A DNA stretch of 64,000 nucleotides from Comamonas_C sp026954015 (GTDB taxonomy: Bacteria; Pseudomonadota; Gammaproteobacteria; Burkholderiales; Burkholderiaceae_C): positions 12,833-76,832 of the forward strand of contig JAPSFS010000014.1 in assembly GCA_035063785.1 (NCBI GenBank). Reading direction: 5' to 3'. Both the position numbers and the translations under genes were made by a program. How positions within the stretch are numbered: the first letter of the stretch is position 1; each line of letters begins with the position of its first letter. Positions 44,409 through 52,991 of this stretch are shown here, piece by piece. The notes beneath the pieces are model-generated. The model searched no databases. It was not told the DNA's origin and saw only the letters and a list, made by a program, of their open reading frames with translations.

Positions 44409-45620
44409 ATGGCCACCGAAACCACGCCGCTGCAGGATGTGCAGCATTACATCGGCCCGGGGCCGCTGCGCCTGCCCAGCCTGCCGCCGCTGTCGGTCTA
44501 CGTGCACATCCCCTGGTGCCTGAAGAAGTGCCCCTACTGCGACTTCAACTCGCACGCCCTCAAGGAGGGCGAAGGCGCGCCCGAGGCGCGCTACATCGAC
44601 GCGCTCACCGCCGACCTGGAAGCCGCGCTGCCACTCGTCTGGGGCCGCACCGTGAGCAGCATCTTCATCGGCGGCGGCACGCCCAGCCTGTTCTCGCCCG
44701 AATCCATCGACCGGCTCATCGCCATGATCCGCGCGCGCCTCATGCTCGAAGCGGGCTGCGAGATCACGCTCGAAGCCAACCCCGGCACCTTCGAGAAGAA
44801 CCGCTTCAAGGCCTTCCACGACGCGGGCGTCACGCGCCTTTCCATCGGCGTGCAGAGCTTCAACGACGCGCACCTGAAGGCCATCGGCCGCGTGCACGAC
44901 GCGGCGCAGGCGCGCGCCGCCGCCGAGGAAGCCGCGCAGTGCTTCGAGACCTTCAATCTCGACCTGATGTACGCCCTGCCCGGCCAGAGCGTGGCCGAGC
45001 TGGAGGCCGACGTGCGCACGGCCCTGAGCTTTGCGCCGCCGCACCTGTCGATCTACCACCTGACGGTGGAGCCCAACACGCTGTTCGCCAGGTACCCGCC
45101 GCGCCTGCCCGACGACGACACCGCCTGGGAGATGCTCGACCGCATCACGGCGCTGACCGAGGAGGCGGGCCTCACGCGCTACGAGGTGTCGGCCTACGCG
45201 AAGAACGCCCACCGCTGCACGCACAACATCAACTACTGGCAGTTCGGCGACTACATCGGCATCGGCGCCGGCGCGCACGGCAAGCTGAGCTTTGCGCACC
45301 GCGTGATGCGCCAGGTACGCTTTCGCGACCCGAAGCAGTACATGGACCACGCGCTCGCGGGCCACGCCGTCGCGCAGGAGCACGAAGTGGGCAACAAGGA
45401 CCTGACCTTCGAGTTCATGCTCAACGCGCTGCGCCTGAAGGACGGTTTTCTGGTGCGCGACTTCTGCACCCGCACCGGCCAGCCCGTCACGGCCATCACG
45501 CCGGGCCTGAAGGCCGCCGAGGCCAAGGGCCTCTTGAAAACCAACCTCGTGCACATCCAGCCGACCGAGCGCGGCTTCGACTTCCTGAGCGACCTGCAAG
45601 AAATCTTCCTGCCTGCCTGA
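44409..45620 (+). CDS. hemW: radical SAM heme chaperone HemW
   Basis: 403-residue HemN-like protein. The cluster motif CxxxCxxC occurs in WCLKKCPYCDFNSH, followed by SIFIGGGTPSLFSPE and GVQSFND. The single N-terminal cysteine that coproporphyrinogen dehydrogenase HemN has (CxxxCxxCxC) is replaced here by Phe-Asn, so the protein fits HemW, a heme chaperone, rather than a true HemN. Its position after rdgB is the usual one. Confidence 0.93.
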   Translation: MATETTPLQDVQHYIGPGPLRLPSLPPLSVYVHIPWCLKKCPYCDFNSHALKEGEGAPEARYIDALTADLEAALPLVWGRTVSSIFIGGGTPSLFSPESIDRLIAMIRARLMLEAGCEITLEANPGTFEKNRFKAFHDAGVTRLSIGVQSFNDAHLKAIGRVHDAAQARAAAEEAAQCFETFNLDLMYALPGQSVAELEADVRTALSFAPPHLSIYHLTVEPNTLFARYPPRLPDDDTAWEMLDRITALTEEAGLTRYEVSAYAKNAHRCTHNINYWQFGDYIGIGAGAHGKLSFAHRVMRQVRFRDPKQYMDHALAGHAVAQEHEVGNKDLTFEFMLNALRLKDGFLVRDFCTRTGQPVTAITPGLKAAEAKGLLKTNLVHIQPTERGFDFLSDLQEIFLPA

Positions 45621-45626
45621 GGCAAC

Positions 45627-45947
45627 TCAGCCGCAGCGCACCGCGACGACCACGCCGCGGGCATCCACCTCCAGGTTCAGCCGCTCACCGTTGAACTCCC
45701 TGGTCACTATCTGGCCCGGGTGCAGCACGCGCGCCATGCGCGCGCCCGAAGCCACGCGCGCCTGTTCCACCACACGGGGCCCCGCGCTCTTCCCGATCGC
45801 CCCTTGCGCCGCGGCGGCCGCGCATGCGCCGCCCACCGGCGCCCCTTCGCGGCCCAGATGGGGCTCGGGCGCGGTTGGCCCGGTTCCGCACGCCGCCAGC
45901 GCCAGTGCCACCACCGCCAAACCCACCCCACGCGCAAACCGTTGCAT
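45627..45947 (-). CDS. I78-family peptidase-inhibitor lipoprotein
   Basis: 106-residue lipoprotein: signal and lipobox VALALAACG (Cys near residue 21), then an Ala-rich stretch and the I78 domain with its paired cysteines (VGGAC near the start, VVAVRCG at the end) and the core PGQIVTREFNGERLNLEVD. I78 proteins inhibit serine peptidases in fungi, and bacterial members are presumed envelope inhibitors. The start at 45947 is an ATG; a GTG at 45953 would overlap the next gene. It lies 2 bases downstream of the SPOR-domain gene, so the two are probably co-transcribed. Confidence 0.8.
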   Translation of the reverse strand: MQRFARGVGLAVVALALAACGTGPTAPEPHLGREGAPVGGACAAAAAQGAIGKSAGPRVVEQARVASGARMARVLHPGQIVTREFNGERLNLEVDARGVVVAVRCG

Positions 45948-45949
45948 CG

Positions 45950-47083
45950 TCACTCCTTCACGCCACGTGTATCTGCCGCCGGCACCGCGTCCAGCCCCAG
46001 CGCCCGTATCCTGGCCGCCGCTTCGTTGGCGCGCCCAGCCGAGCTGAACGGTCCCACGCGCACGCGCTGCAACCGCTGATCGCCCGGCCGATGCAGGGGA
46101 TCGACCAGCACGGGCAAGCCCGCGTCCGTCAGCTGGGCCCGCACACGCTGCACATTGGCCGGGTCGGCAAAGATGCCCACATGGATGTAGAGCGTGCGCC
46201 CAGTTGGCGCTGCAGCGGCGTCCTTCGTGCCCGCACGTGCGCGCTCGGTTCGCACCGCGCCCGGGCGAGCGGCCGCCGGTGCCCGCGCCTGCACAGGCTG
46301 CACCGGCGCCCTGCCCTGCCTGGGCGCGGCGACCGGATCGCCCGGGCGCGGCGCAAGGGCCGCAAGCGCGGCCTCCGTGGCGGCCTGTACCGCGTCAGCC
46401 TGCGCCATATCCACACCGGGCACCACGCCCTGCTCCACCAGCGCCGCTGGCGCGCGGGGAGGCGCCACCTCCACACGCTGCACCACCGGGCCGCCACGCG
46501 ATTGCGGCGGCGCGACACGCTCGCCGTCGCGCAGCCCCCACCACGCAAGCGCCGCCAGTACCCCGAGCCCCGCCGCGGCCAGCCCAAACGCCTGCGAGCG
46601 CGTGGGCGCCTCGCGTTCGAGCTGCTGCACCGCCTCCTGCACCGTTCCCGCAGCGGCCACGGCCGCCTGCACGCGCTGCTCGATGTGGCGGTACACCAGC
46701 GCGTCACCCCACATGCCGCACGCAACCGCGCACACCAGCCAAAGCGCCAGCGCCACACCCACGACCACGGGCGCGGGCAGCAGCCCCATGCGCCACACCC
46801 CGAACAGCAACGCCCCAGCTGCGACGCTGCCCGTGAGCGTCAGAAAACACCAACCCCAGAGCGCGCGAAACGCCATCCAGCCCGCCAGCAGCAGCGCCGC
46901 CGCGCTATTCCATAGCGGCAGCGGTCGGCCCGCGGCATCCATGCGCGCGAACGCCGCACGGTAGTGCGCCGCATGCACCGACCCCAGCGCCGCCGCCCAC
47001 AGGCGGGCGACAGCGTCTACGCCGCCCCGCGAAGCCGCGCGGGCACCCGCGTCGGGTTGCGTGTTGGTGGAAAGCTCCTGCAT
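45950..47083 (-). CDS. membrane protein with C-terminal SPOR domain (DUF2628-like N-terminus)
   Basis: 377-residue protein. The N-terminal part has a cytoplasmic segment (WNSAAALLLAGWMAFRALWGW) with three membrane spans between about residues 60 and 130 resembling DUF2628, then a fourth span near 165-182, a long Pro/Ala periplasmic linker and a C-terminal SPOR domain (LYIHVGIFADPANVQRVRAQL ... RVRVGPFSSAGRANEAAARIRALG). SPOR domains bind denuded septal glycan, so a cell-division link is likely. The start at 47083 was chosen over one at 47125. Confidence 0.78.
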   Translation of the reverse strand: MQELSTNTQPDAGARAASRGGVDAVARLWAAALGSVHAAHYRAAFARMDAAGRPLPLWNSAAALLLAGWMAFRALWGWCFLTLTGSVAAGALLFGVWRMGLLPAPVVVGVALALWLVCAVACGMWGDALVYRHIEQRVQAAVAAAGTVQEAVQQLEREAPTRSQAFGLAAAGLGVLAALAWWGLRDGERVAPPQSRGGPVVQRVEVAPPRAPAALVEQGVVPGVDMAQADAVQAATEAALAALAPRPGDPVAAPRQGRAPVQPVQARAPAAARPGAVRTERARAGTKDAAAAPTGRTLYIHVGIFADPANVQRVRAQLTDAGLPVLVDPLHRPGDQRLQRVRVGPFSSAGRANEAAARIRALGLDAVPAADTRGVKE

Positions 47084-47351
47084 ATGGGATGGATCGAACG
47101 AATAGGAACGCAACGAAGCCGCCAAGGATTATGCAGAGCGCCCCACGCCAAGCAACGCCGCGTCCTCCCGCGCCGCCCAGGGGATCACCAATGGGGCGCA
47201 TGTGTGGGCAGTCCCCCTTCGGAAACACGTCGGCATCGTCTGCGTACGACACCCAGCGCCAGGAGGTTGCACTTCGTTTTTCAGACCGCCCGATCTTATG
47301 ATCGCTGAGAATCCTTCATTGATTTCCATCACAGACCGTGCCAAGGACCGC
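47084..47351. other. intergenic region between the SPOR-domain gene and the ABC transporter operon
   Basis: 268 bases separating divergent genes. It should hold promoters for both. It contains TTGCAC (47267) and a small palindrome GATCTTATGATC (47292-47303) but no convincing paired hexamers. An alternative in-frame ATG for the binding-protein gene lies at 47298. Confidence 0.4.
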
Positions 47352-48254
47352 ATGTCGATCAAATCCATACTGAAATCCACCGTGGTGGCCCTGGCGTTCG
47401 CGGCCGGTGGGCCGCTATGGGCGCAGGGCACAGCCATCGACGCGGCGGCGTTCGATGCGCTGGTGGCGGCCGGCCCCGTGGCCGATGCGCAGACGATCGC
47501 GTCGAGCACCTGGGCCAGCAAGATCAAGCAGGCCGGCACGCTGCGCCTGGGCGGCACGCAGACCTCCAACCTCTTCTCGCTGCTGAACGAAAAGGACGGC
47601 AAGGCGCGCGGCTTCGACGCCGGGCTGGCGCAGCTCATCACGCGCTACATCCTGGGCGATGGGGCCAGGACCAGGTTCACGCAGGTGACTTCGTCCACGC
47701 GCGAGCAAGTGCTCATCAACGACCAGGTGGACATGGTGCTGGCCACCTACTCCATCACGCCCGCGCGCGCCGAGAAGATCTCGTTTGCCGGCCCGTACTA
47801 CACCTCGCAGGCCGGGGTGCTGGTGAAGGCCGGCAACACGGCGATCCAGTCGTACAACGACCTGGCCGGCAAGAAGGTGGCCACGCAGGCGGGCTCCACC
47901 GGGCCGGCAATCCTGGCGCAGTACGCCCCCAAGGCGACGGTGCAGGAGTTCCAGACGCACCAGGAGGCGCTCGACGCGCTGCGCCAGGGCCGCGTGGACG
48001 CCTACGTCACGGACTACACGCTGCTGCTCAACGCCCTGAGCCTGGGCGCCGGCGACGCGCGGCTGGCGGGCGCGCCCTTTGGCACGGAAGACCCCTACGG
48101 CATCGGGCTGCCCAAGGGCTCGGACGGCGTGGCCTTCGTCAACGCCTTCCTGAAGAAGATCGAGGCCGACGGCACCTGGGCCAGGCTGTGGACGATTTCG
48201 ATCGGGCAGCGCACCGGCAGCACCGCCGTTCCGACGCCGCCCGCCATTCCGTAA
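47352..48254 (+). CDS. amino-acid-type ABC transporter substrate-binding protein
   Basis: 300-residue periplasmic protein of solute-binding family 3. There is an N-terminal signal peptide (residues 1-25, ending PLWAQG) and the type II fold with GKARGFDAGLAQLITRYILG, DMVLATYSITPARAEKISFAGPYYTSQAG and YAPKATVQEFQTHQEALDALRQGRVDAYVTDY. The ligand is probably a polar amino acid such as glutamate, by analogy with the permeases. The start at 47352 gives a normal signal peptide. Confidence 0.9.
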   Translation: MSIKSILKSTVVALAFAAGGPLWAQGTAIDAAAFDALVAAGPVADAQTIASSTWASKIKQAGTLRLGGTQTSNLFSLLNEKDGKARGFDAGLAQLITRYILGDGARTRFTQVTSSTREQVLINDQVDMVLATYSITPARAEKISFAGPYYTSQAGVLVKAGNTAIQSYNDLAGKKVATQAGSTGPAILAQYAPKATVQEFQTHQEALDALRQGRVDAYVTDYTLLLNALSLGAGDARLAGAPFGTEDPYGIGLPKGSDGVAFVNAFLKKIEADGTWARLWTISIGQRTGSTAVPTPPAIP

Positions 48255-48267
48255 TCTCCCGTCATCG

Positions 48268-48930
48268 ATGAGCGAGGTTTCCAGGCTCCTGTCCGACTAT
48301 GGGCCTGCCTTCGGGCAGGCCCTTTTGCTGACCTGGAAGCTCACGGCCCTGTCGTTCGTGCCGGGCTTTTTGCTGGGCGTGGTGGTGACGGTGCTGCGAC
48401 TGCTGCCGCTGCGGCCGCTGCGCTGGGCGCTGACCGGCTACGTGGAGATCTTCCGCAACATTCCGGCCGTGGCGCTGCTGATCTTCATCGTGTTCGCACT
48501 GCCCGATCTGAATGTGGTGATCGACTACGAGCCCAGCGTGATCCTGACGCTGGCGCTGGTGTGCTCCGCGTTCACGGCCGACTACCTGCGCGCGGGCATC
48601 AACACCATCCCCGGCGGCCAGATCGAAGCGGCGCTCAGCCTGGGGCTGCGGCCGATGCAGATCATCTCCGTGGTGGTGTTGCCGCAGGCGCTGCGCGCGG
48701 TGGTGCAGCCGATGACTTCGCTGCTGATTGCGCTGATGCTGTCGACCTCGCTGGCGTCGCAGGTGCCGTTTCCGGGCCGCGAGCTGACGGCGCTGGTGTC
48801 CAAGATCGCCACCGACTCGGCCGCCGGCATTCCGGCGTTCATGGTGGCCGCGGCGATGTACGTGGCGACGGGTCTGCTCATCGCCTGGGCCGGCGCCGCC
48901 CTGGAAAGGAAGGCGCGGATCCTGCGATGA
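48268..48930 (+). CDS. amino acid ABC transporter permease (GltJ/GluC-like)
   Basis: 220-residue inner-membrane permease of the His/Glu/Gln group with five helices. The cytoplasmic EAA loop reads EAALSLGLRPMQIISVVVLPQALR, the docking site for an ATPase. Early motif EIFRNIPAVALLIFIVF is typical. It overlaps the second permease by ATGA. Together they form a heterodimeric channel. Confidence 0.9.
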   Translation: MSEVSRLLSDYGPAFGQALLLTWKLTALSFVPGFLLGVVVTVLRLLPLRPLRWALTGYVEIFRNIPAVALLIFIVFALPDLNVVIDYEPSVILTLALVCSAFTADYLRAGINTIPGGQIEAALSLGLRPMQIISVVVLPQALRAVVQPMTSLLIALMLSTSLASQVPFPGRELTALVSKIATDSAAGIPAFMVAAAMYVATGLLIAWAGAALERKARILR

Positions 48931-49727
48931 GCCGCCCGCTGGAAGACCTCCTGTTCGGCACGCCCAGCCCCCGGGCGCAGGCCATCACAAGAATGGCCAG
49001 CGCAGTGGCGGCGGCAGCGCTGCTCGCGCTGGTGGCGGGCATCGTGTCCCGGTTCCACACCGCGGGGCAGCTCGCCGCTCGATTCTGGGAATTCTTCGCC
49101 TGGCCGACGACCTGGGCCTTTCTGGGCCAGGGGCTGCTGGGCACGCTGGCGGCAGCGGCGATGGCCGCCGTCATCGCGCTGACCCTGGGGCTGGTGCTGC
49201 TGCTGGGGCGCCTGGCGCCGCTGCGGCTGGTGCGCTGGCCCAGCATCGCGGCCATCGAGTTCTTGCGCGGCACGCCGACGCTGCTGCTGATCTATGTGTG
49301 TTTCCTGGTGCTGCCGTCGGCTGGCGTCAAGCTGAGCACCTACTGGATGCTGACCCTGCCCATCAGCCTCTCCACCGCCGCCGTGGTGGCCGAGGTCTAC
49401 CGCGCGGGCGTGCTCGCCGTGCCGCGCGGCCAGACCGATGCCGCGCGCAGCCTGGGGCTGACCGAGGCCCAGGTGTTCTTCCTGGTCGTCTTCCCGCAGG
49501 CCCTGCGCTACATCGTCCCGGCCCTGGTCGCGCAGCTGGTCATCGTGGTCAAGGACACCACCTTCGGCTACGTCGTCACCTACGGCGAGCTGATGCAGAA
49601 CGCCAAGGTGCTGATCGCCAACTACCACGCGCTGGTGCCGGTGTACCTGGTGGTGGCGGTGCTGTACTGCCTGGTGAACTACGCGATATCGGGGGCGAGC
49701 CAGCGGCTCGGCAAGCCGATGCATTGA
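48927..49727 (+). CDS. amino acid ABC transporter permease (GltK/GluD-like)
   Basis: 266-residue second permease with a longer N-terminus and five to six helices. The EAA loop is DAARSLGLTEAQVFFLVVFPQALRYIVPALV, and EFLRGTPTLLLIYVCFLVLPSAGV is the group's helix motif. No ATP-binding subunit follows: the next sequence is an accessory region on the other strand, so the ATPase is either encoded elsewhere or was lost when that region was inserted. Confidence 0.9.
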   Translation: MSRPLEDLLFGTPSPRAQAITRMASAVAAAALLALVAGIVSRFHTAGQLAARFWEFFAWPTTWAFLGQGLLGTLAAAAMAAVIALTLGLVLLLGRLAPLRLVRWPSIAAIEFLRGTPTLLLIYVCFLVLPSAGVKLSTYWMLTLPISLSTAAVVAEVYRAGVLAVPRGQTDAARSLGLTEAQVFFLVVFPQALRYIVPALVAQLVIVVKDTTFGYVVTYGELMQNAKVLIANYHALVPVYLVVAVLYCLVNYAISGASQRLGKPMH

Positions 49728-49737
49728 CACTTGCCCA

Positions 49738-49750
49738 GCTGCCAGCGCTA
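49738..49750. repeat. remnant of the dispersed palindromic repeat
   Basis: AGCTGCCAGCGCT matches the left arm of the repeat family. It lies directly after the second permease gene, at the border between core-like and accessory DNA. Confidence 0.4.
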
Positions 49751-49754
49751 TCTC

Positions 49755-49925
49755 TCACCGTTTCTGCAATGGCAGTGTGAAGCGCTCCTTGTGGTGGCAG
49801 CCGAACTCGCACGAGGACGAGCGCAGCGTGATCAGGCAAGGTGGCAGCTCCCCGGCAAAGAGCGTGGTGTTGAAGTGCTCGAACGCTCGCTGCAGACAGG
49901 TGTAGAACGCCACGGTAGGGGTCAT
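49755..49925 (-). pseudogene. truncated SprT-like metallopeptidase fragment
   Basis: A 56-codon frame reads MTPTVAFYTCLQRAFEHFN..., then LFAGELPPCLITLRSSS, which is the recognisable N-terminus of SprT-like proteins carried on plasmids and conjugative elements. It stops before any HExxH zinc site, so it cannot be an active peptidase. Its ATG overlaps the VIT/VWA stop (ATGA), showing it was once the next gene in that operon. The truncation coincides with the border to the ABC-transporter genes. Confidence 0.6.
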
Positions 49926-52333
49926 GAGGGCTCCTTGAGCCCGGCATCACCCTGAGGCGTCCCTGAACCCTTTGCATCCAGCGAGAGGACGGCATCGGGC
50001 CACCGCTGCGCGGTCATGTCCTGAAGCTCCGCAGCCATCGCGTCCACCAAAGCCATGTCGATGCCAGCCGCGGTCTTGCGCAGGCGCTGAATCGTCGTTT
50101 GCAAGGCGGCACGCAGGCCCCGGATCGGAGACACGCGGTGAGCGTGCCAGGCCATCAGGCGCACGAAGGCGGCGACCACCGCTTCTTCGGAATGTTGCGT
50201 GCCACCAGACACCGCAACACGCCATTGCAGCCAATCGATCACCCAGGCGCCCAGCCCCATGGCACGCAGGCCTTCGTAGGTGGTCGGCCACGCGTCCTCG
50301 GGAGTCTGGTGCAGCCACTCGGCCACGCCCAGCGGAGTCAGGCCCGCGTAGTGCTCGGTATCAGCCCACAGCTGCGGATCATCGTGATCGATGGCTGCAG
50401 CCTGCTGACCCTTGCGCAGGAATGCGGGGATCGAGAGGTCATCCTTACCGATATCGGTGACCGCCGAGCGCAGGGTCGCGCGGGTGCGTTTCGTGCGCCA
50501 GACACTGGGTGCCTCCACGAAGGAATGCAGAGCCGGTGCGTCGATTTCGAACGAGCTGCCGAGGCTTCCCATCCCGCCCCAGCCAGCGGGCACCATCGGC
50601 GCGATCGTATGAAGCTCGGGCATGTCGCCGGCCCGCTCACCGTCGGCCCGCTCGTGCACCAGCAGGAAATTGGTTTGTGGCGTGACCAGTTGATAGTTCA
50701 GCGCCAGGCGCACAGCAGACTCCCCGGGCGTGCCCGGTTGCCGCAGGTGCGCTGCCGCGGCCATGCGCGCCAGCGCATCGCTCTGGCCCAGTTCCCGGGT
50801 CAGGCAGATGCTGGCGATGTCCTGCTCGTGCGCTGTCGCAGTGCTCTTGCCCACCAGCCGCACCTCGCCCTCTGCCGCCTCGGGCAGCAGTGCAAAGACA
50901 TGGACCGTATCCCCGTCAAAGACCGAAGCGGGCAGGTTCGACACCCAGCGTGGCGAAACCCCTTCGGGCCACTGCAGGCGCAGGTCCGCCAGCCGAGGCG
51001 AGCGCAGGCGGGCAAACATGCGCAGCACCGCAGGCTCCACATCTTCGCCGGGAGCCACGAAGTCACAGGCTCCGCCCGTGGCATCGGCCAGGCGCCGCAG
51101 ATGGGCCTCGGCCGGGCTGCTGCCGATACCGACGATGAACAGGCGGTGAGCCGATTGCTGCGCGCTCTCGAGGGTGCGGTCTATGGCCTCGATTTCTCCG
51201 TCGGTAACCAGCAGTACGTCGCTGGTGCCGTGGTCAGGGTCACGACCACTCTGCCCCAGGGCAAAGGTGGAATCCAGTGCCCCCTGCATCTCGGTGCCAC
51301 CCAGGTTGGCTTCAAGCTCGCCCACCCAGCGCAGCGCGGCCAGGCGTGTGGCCTCGGTCACCTTCCACAGGCTGCGCGAGCGGTGCTCCACCGCAGTGCC
51401 AAAGCGCGAAAGCGCAAACCGGTCTTCCGCACCAAACTGTCCAATGATGGCGTGCAACGCCCGCCGGGCCGCCTGCATGCTGTCACCCGCCATCGAGCCG
51501 GAGCAGTCCACCAGAATCTTGACGGTCATGGGGCTGGTCTCCTGCACCGGTATCCGCGGACAGAACCCTGCCAGGACCGCCACCTGCTGCGGGTGCATGG
51601 CGTCCAGCGCGGCTGATGCGATTGCGTCCTGCGCAAGCTGGTCGATGACCAGCACGAAATCCCGGTCCAGCACCGCATGGCGCGCCAGGGAGATGCTGAG
51701 GACACCACCCTGCTCGGACGCTTCATGCGTGAAGGCCACGGGGTGGCTCGGCGAAGCCACACGCGCCTGCGCCAGCGGCCCGTGCAGACGCAGCGTGAGG
51801 TCGAACGGGTACTCGACCGTGCTGCTGTGCCGTGGCGTCTGGTGCGGCTGCAGGCCGCCGTCGCGCTGTGCATCACCGTAGCGCGGGGCGATGACGGTGG
51901 GGATCAAGAGGCGCAGGCCGCGCTGGGCAAACGCCAGCGTCTGGGCATAGCGCAGCGTGATGCTGCAGTGCTCGCCGGCGGCCAGGTTGCCCAGGTTCAG
52001 GCTATGGCTGTGGTCGAGGTTCTGCTCGAGCATGATGGCGGCATGGCCGTCGCTCAAGGCCTCTTCGTAGCGCTGCTCGGCTTGCTTCTTCTCGACGACC
52101 ACGCCCTTCAGGTGCCGCTCGCCCAGGAGCACATCCACCCCCAGCAGTACGGCGCCCCAGGGCAGCGGGAAGCGGTAGACGACCTCGATGGGGCGCTTGC
52201 CCGGATTGACAAAGTCCTGTTTGACCTGCGCTTCGAACAACAGGCCCCGCAACTCACCCGTGAGCGTGATGCCTTGCAGCGCTACATCCTTGCCATCGCG
52301 CGTTTGCAGCCGCGCTCCTTCTTGTCGTTCCAT
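49922..52333 (-). CDS. VIT and von Willebrand factor A domain protein
   Basis: 803-residue protein with no signal peptide. Residues about 1-130 form a VIT (vault/inter-alpha-trypsin) domain (LRGLLFEAQVKQDFVNPGKRPIEVVYRFPLPWGA). A VWA domain follows, with an intact MIDAS motif DCSGS (Asp276, Ser278, Ser280), the downstream Thr in GGTEMQ and Asp in VTDGEIE. The C-terminal 300 residues are unassigned. Such proteins bind partners through a metal; bacterial VIT-VWA proteins have no settled role. The ATG at 52333 has AAAGG upstream; an ATG at 52348 overlaps the MerR stop and is also possible. Confidence 0.85.
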   Translation of the reverse strand: MERQEGARLQTRDGKDVALQGITLTGELRGLLFEAQVKQDFVNPGKRPIEVVYRFPLPWGAVLLGVDVLLGERHLKGVVVEKKQAEQRYEEALSDGHAAIMLEQNLDHSHSLNLGNLAAGEHCSITLRYAQTLAFAQRGLRLLIPTVIAPRYGDAQRDGGLQPHQTPRHSSTVEYPFDLTLRLHGPLAQARVASPSHPVAFTHEASEQGGVLSISLARHAVLDRDFVLVIDQLAQDAIASAALDAMHPQQVAVLAGFCPRIPVQETSPMTVKILVDCSGSMAGDSMQAARRALHAIIGQFGAEDRFALSRFGTAVEHRSRSLWKVTEATRLAALRWVGELEANLGGTEMQGALDSTFALGQSGRDPDHGTSDVLLVTDGEIEAIDRTLESAQQSAHRLFIVGIGSSPAEAHLRRLADATGGACDFVAPGEDVEPAVLRMFARLRSPRLADLRLQWPEGVSPRWVSNLPASVFDGDTVHVFALLPEAAEGEVRLVGKSTATAHEQDIASICLTRELGQSDALARMAAAAHLRQPGTPGESAVRLALNYQLVTPQTNFLLVHERADGERAGDMPELHTIAPMVPAGWGGMGSLGSSFEIDAPALHSFVEAPSVWRTKRTRATLRSAVTDIGKDDLSIPAFLRKGQQAAAIDHDDPQLWADTEHYAGLTPLGVAEWLHQTPEDAWPTTYEGLRAMGLGAWVIDWLQWRVAVSGGTQHSEEAVVAAFVRLMAWHAHRVSPIRGLRAALQTTIQRLRKTAAGIDMALVDAMAAELQDMTAQRWPDAVLSLDAKGSGTPQGDAGLKEPS

Positions 52334-52344
52334 GGTGTTGCCTT

Positions 52345-52797
52345 TCATCGGGGTTGGTCTTGAGGTTTGTCTGTCTGTGGGGATGCCTCGCAGATGCGGG
52401 CGTAGGCGGCCATCACGCTGCGTGTGAACTGGCGCACCTGTTCGGGCGAGAGTCGGGCGCGGTGCGGCTCGATCACGATCTCCACGCCGTCGGCCACGAT
52501 GAGGTGGCTGCGCACCTGCACCGTGCCTATGGCCTGCGTGCGGGGTGCGACCGGAGGGGACTCGCCGCGCAGCAGCTCGCGAATGCGCTCCAGCGACACG
52601 CCGGCGGCAGTCCACTTCTTGATGAGCAGCAGCTGCTCCAGGTGCGTGCTGCCATAGCGGGCCGCGCGGGTCTCGCCCACGGGGCGATCCACCAGACCGA
52701 TCTGCACGTAGTAGCGCACCGTGCGTGTGGGCAGGTCGGCCAGCACGCACAGCTCGGACAGGGGGTAGCTTGGCGAGGGGGGAGTGGAAGAAGACAT
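52345..52797 (-). CDS. MerR-family transcriptional regulator
   Basis: 150-residue regulator with a MerR winged helix at residues about 10-75 (YPLSELCVLADLPTRTVRYYVQIGLV) and a helical dimerisation region. No metal-binding cysteine cluster is seen at the C-terminus, so it is not a typical mercury- or copper-type sensor. It is upstream of and coupled to the VIT/VWA gene and probably controls that operon. An A/T-rich interrupted palindrome lies just upstream. Confidence 0.88.
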   Translation of the reverse strand: MSSSTPPSPSYPLSELCVLADLPTRTVRYYVQIGLVDRPVGETRAARYGSTHLEQLLLIKKWTAAGVSLERIRELLRGESPPVAPRTQAIGTVQVRSHLIVADGVEIVIEPHRARLSPEQVRQFTRSVMAAYARICEASPQTDKPQDQPR

Positions 52798-52804
52798 GAT
52801 CCAA

Positions 52805-52840
52805 TTAAATCACTATTACTGTTTCAATATAAGTGGTTAA
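52805..52840. promoter_or_regulatory. A/T-rich interrupted palindrome upstream of the MerR gene
   Basis: Imperfect arms TTAAATCACT (52805-52814) and AGTGGTTAA (52832-52840) lie 8-43 bases upstream of the MerR start in an island of A/T inside GC-rich DNA. This is where the MerR operon promoter should be, so it is a candidate autoregulatory operator. The rest of 52841-52991 shows only a GC-rich hairpin and no gene. Confidence 0.4.
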
Positions 52841-52991
52841 ATAATATCAAACCGACACGTTCTCTTGGCCGGGACCGCCGCGGGTCAGAAGGCTGTGCTT
52901 GCCCCCAGCGTGAAGGAGGGGCAGCGCCAGGGCCGCCCCCTCGGTAAACGACCTGGCTGCAAGATATCGGCCCCATACTGGCGCGCTGGCT

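Noticed and set aside
44409..45620. Oxygen-independent coproporphyrinogen III oxidase (HemN)
   Set aside because: The fourth conserved cysteine of HemN is missing after the CxxxCxxC motif and the protein is shorter than HemN; HemW fits better.
47292..47303. GATCTTATGATC palindrome as an operator for the ABC transporter
   Set aside because: It is short and without a fitting promoter or regulator gene, so it is mentioned only as part of the intergenic region.
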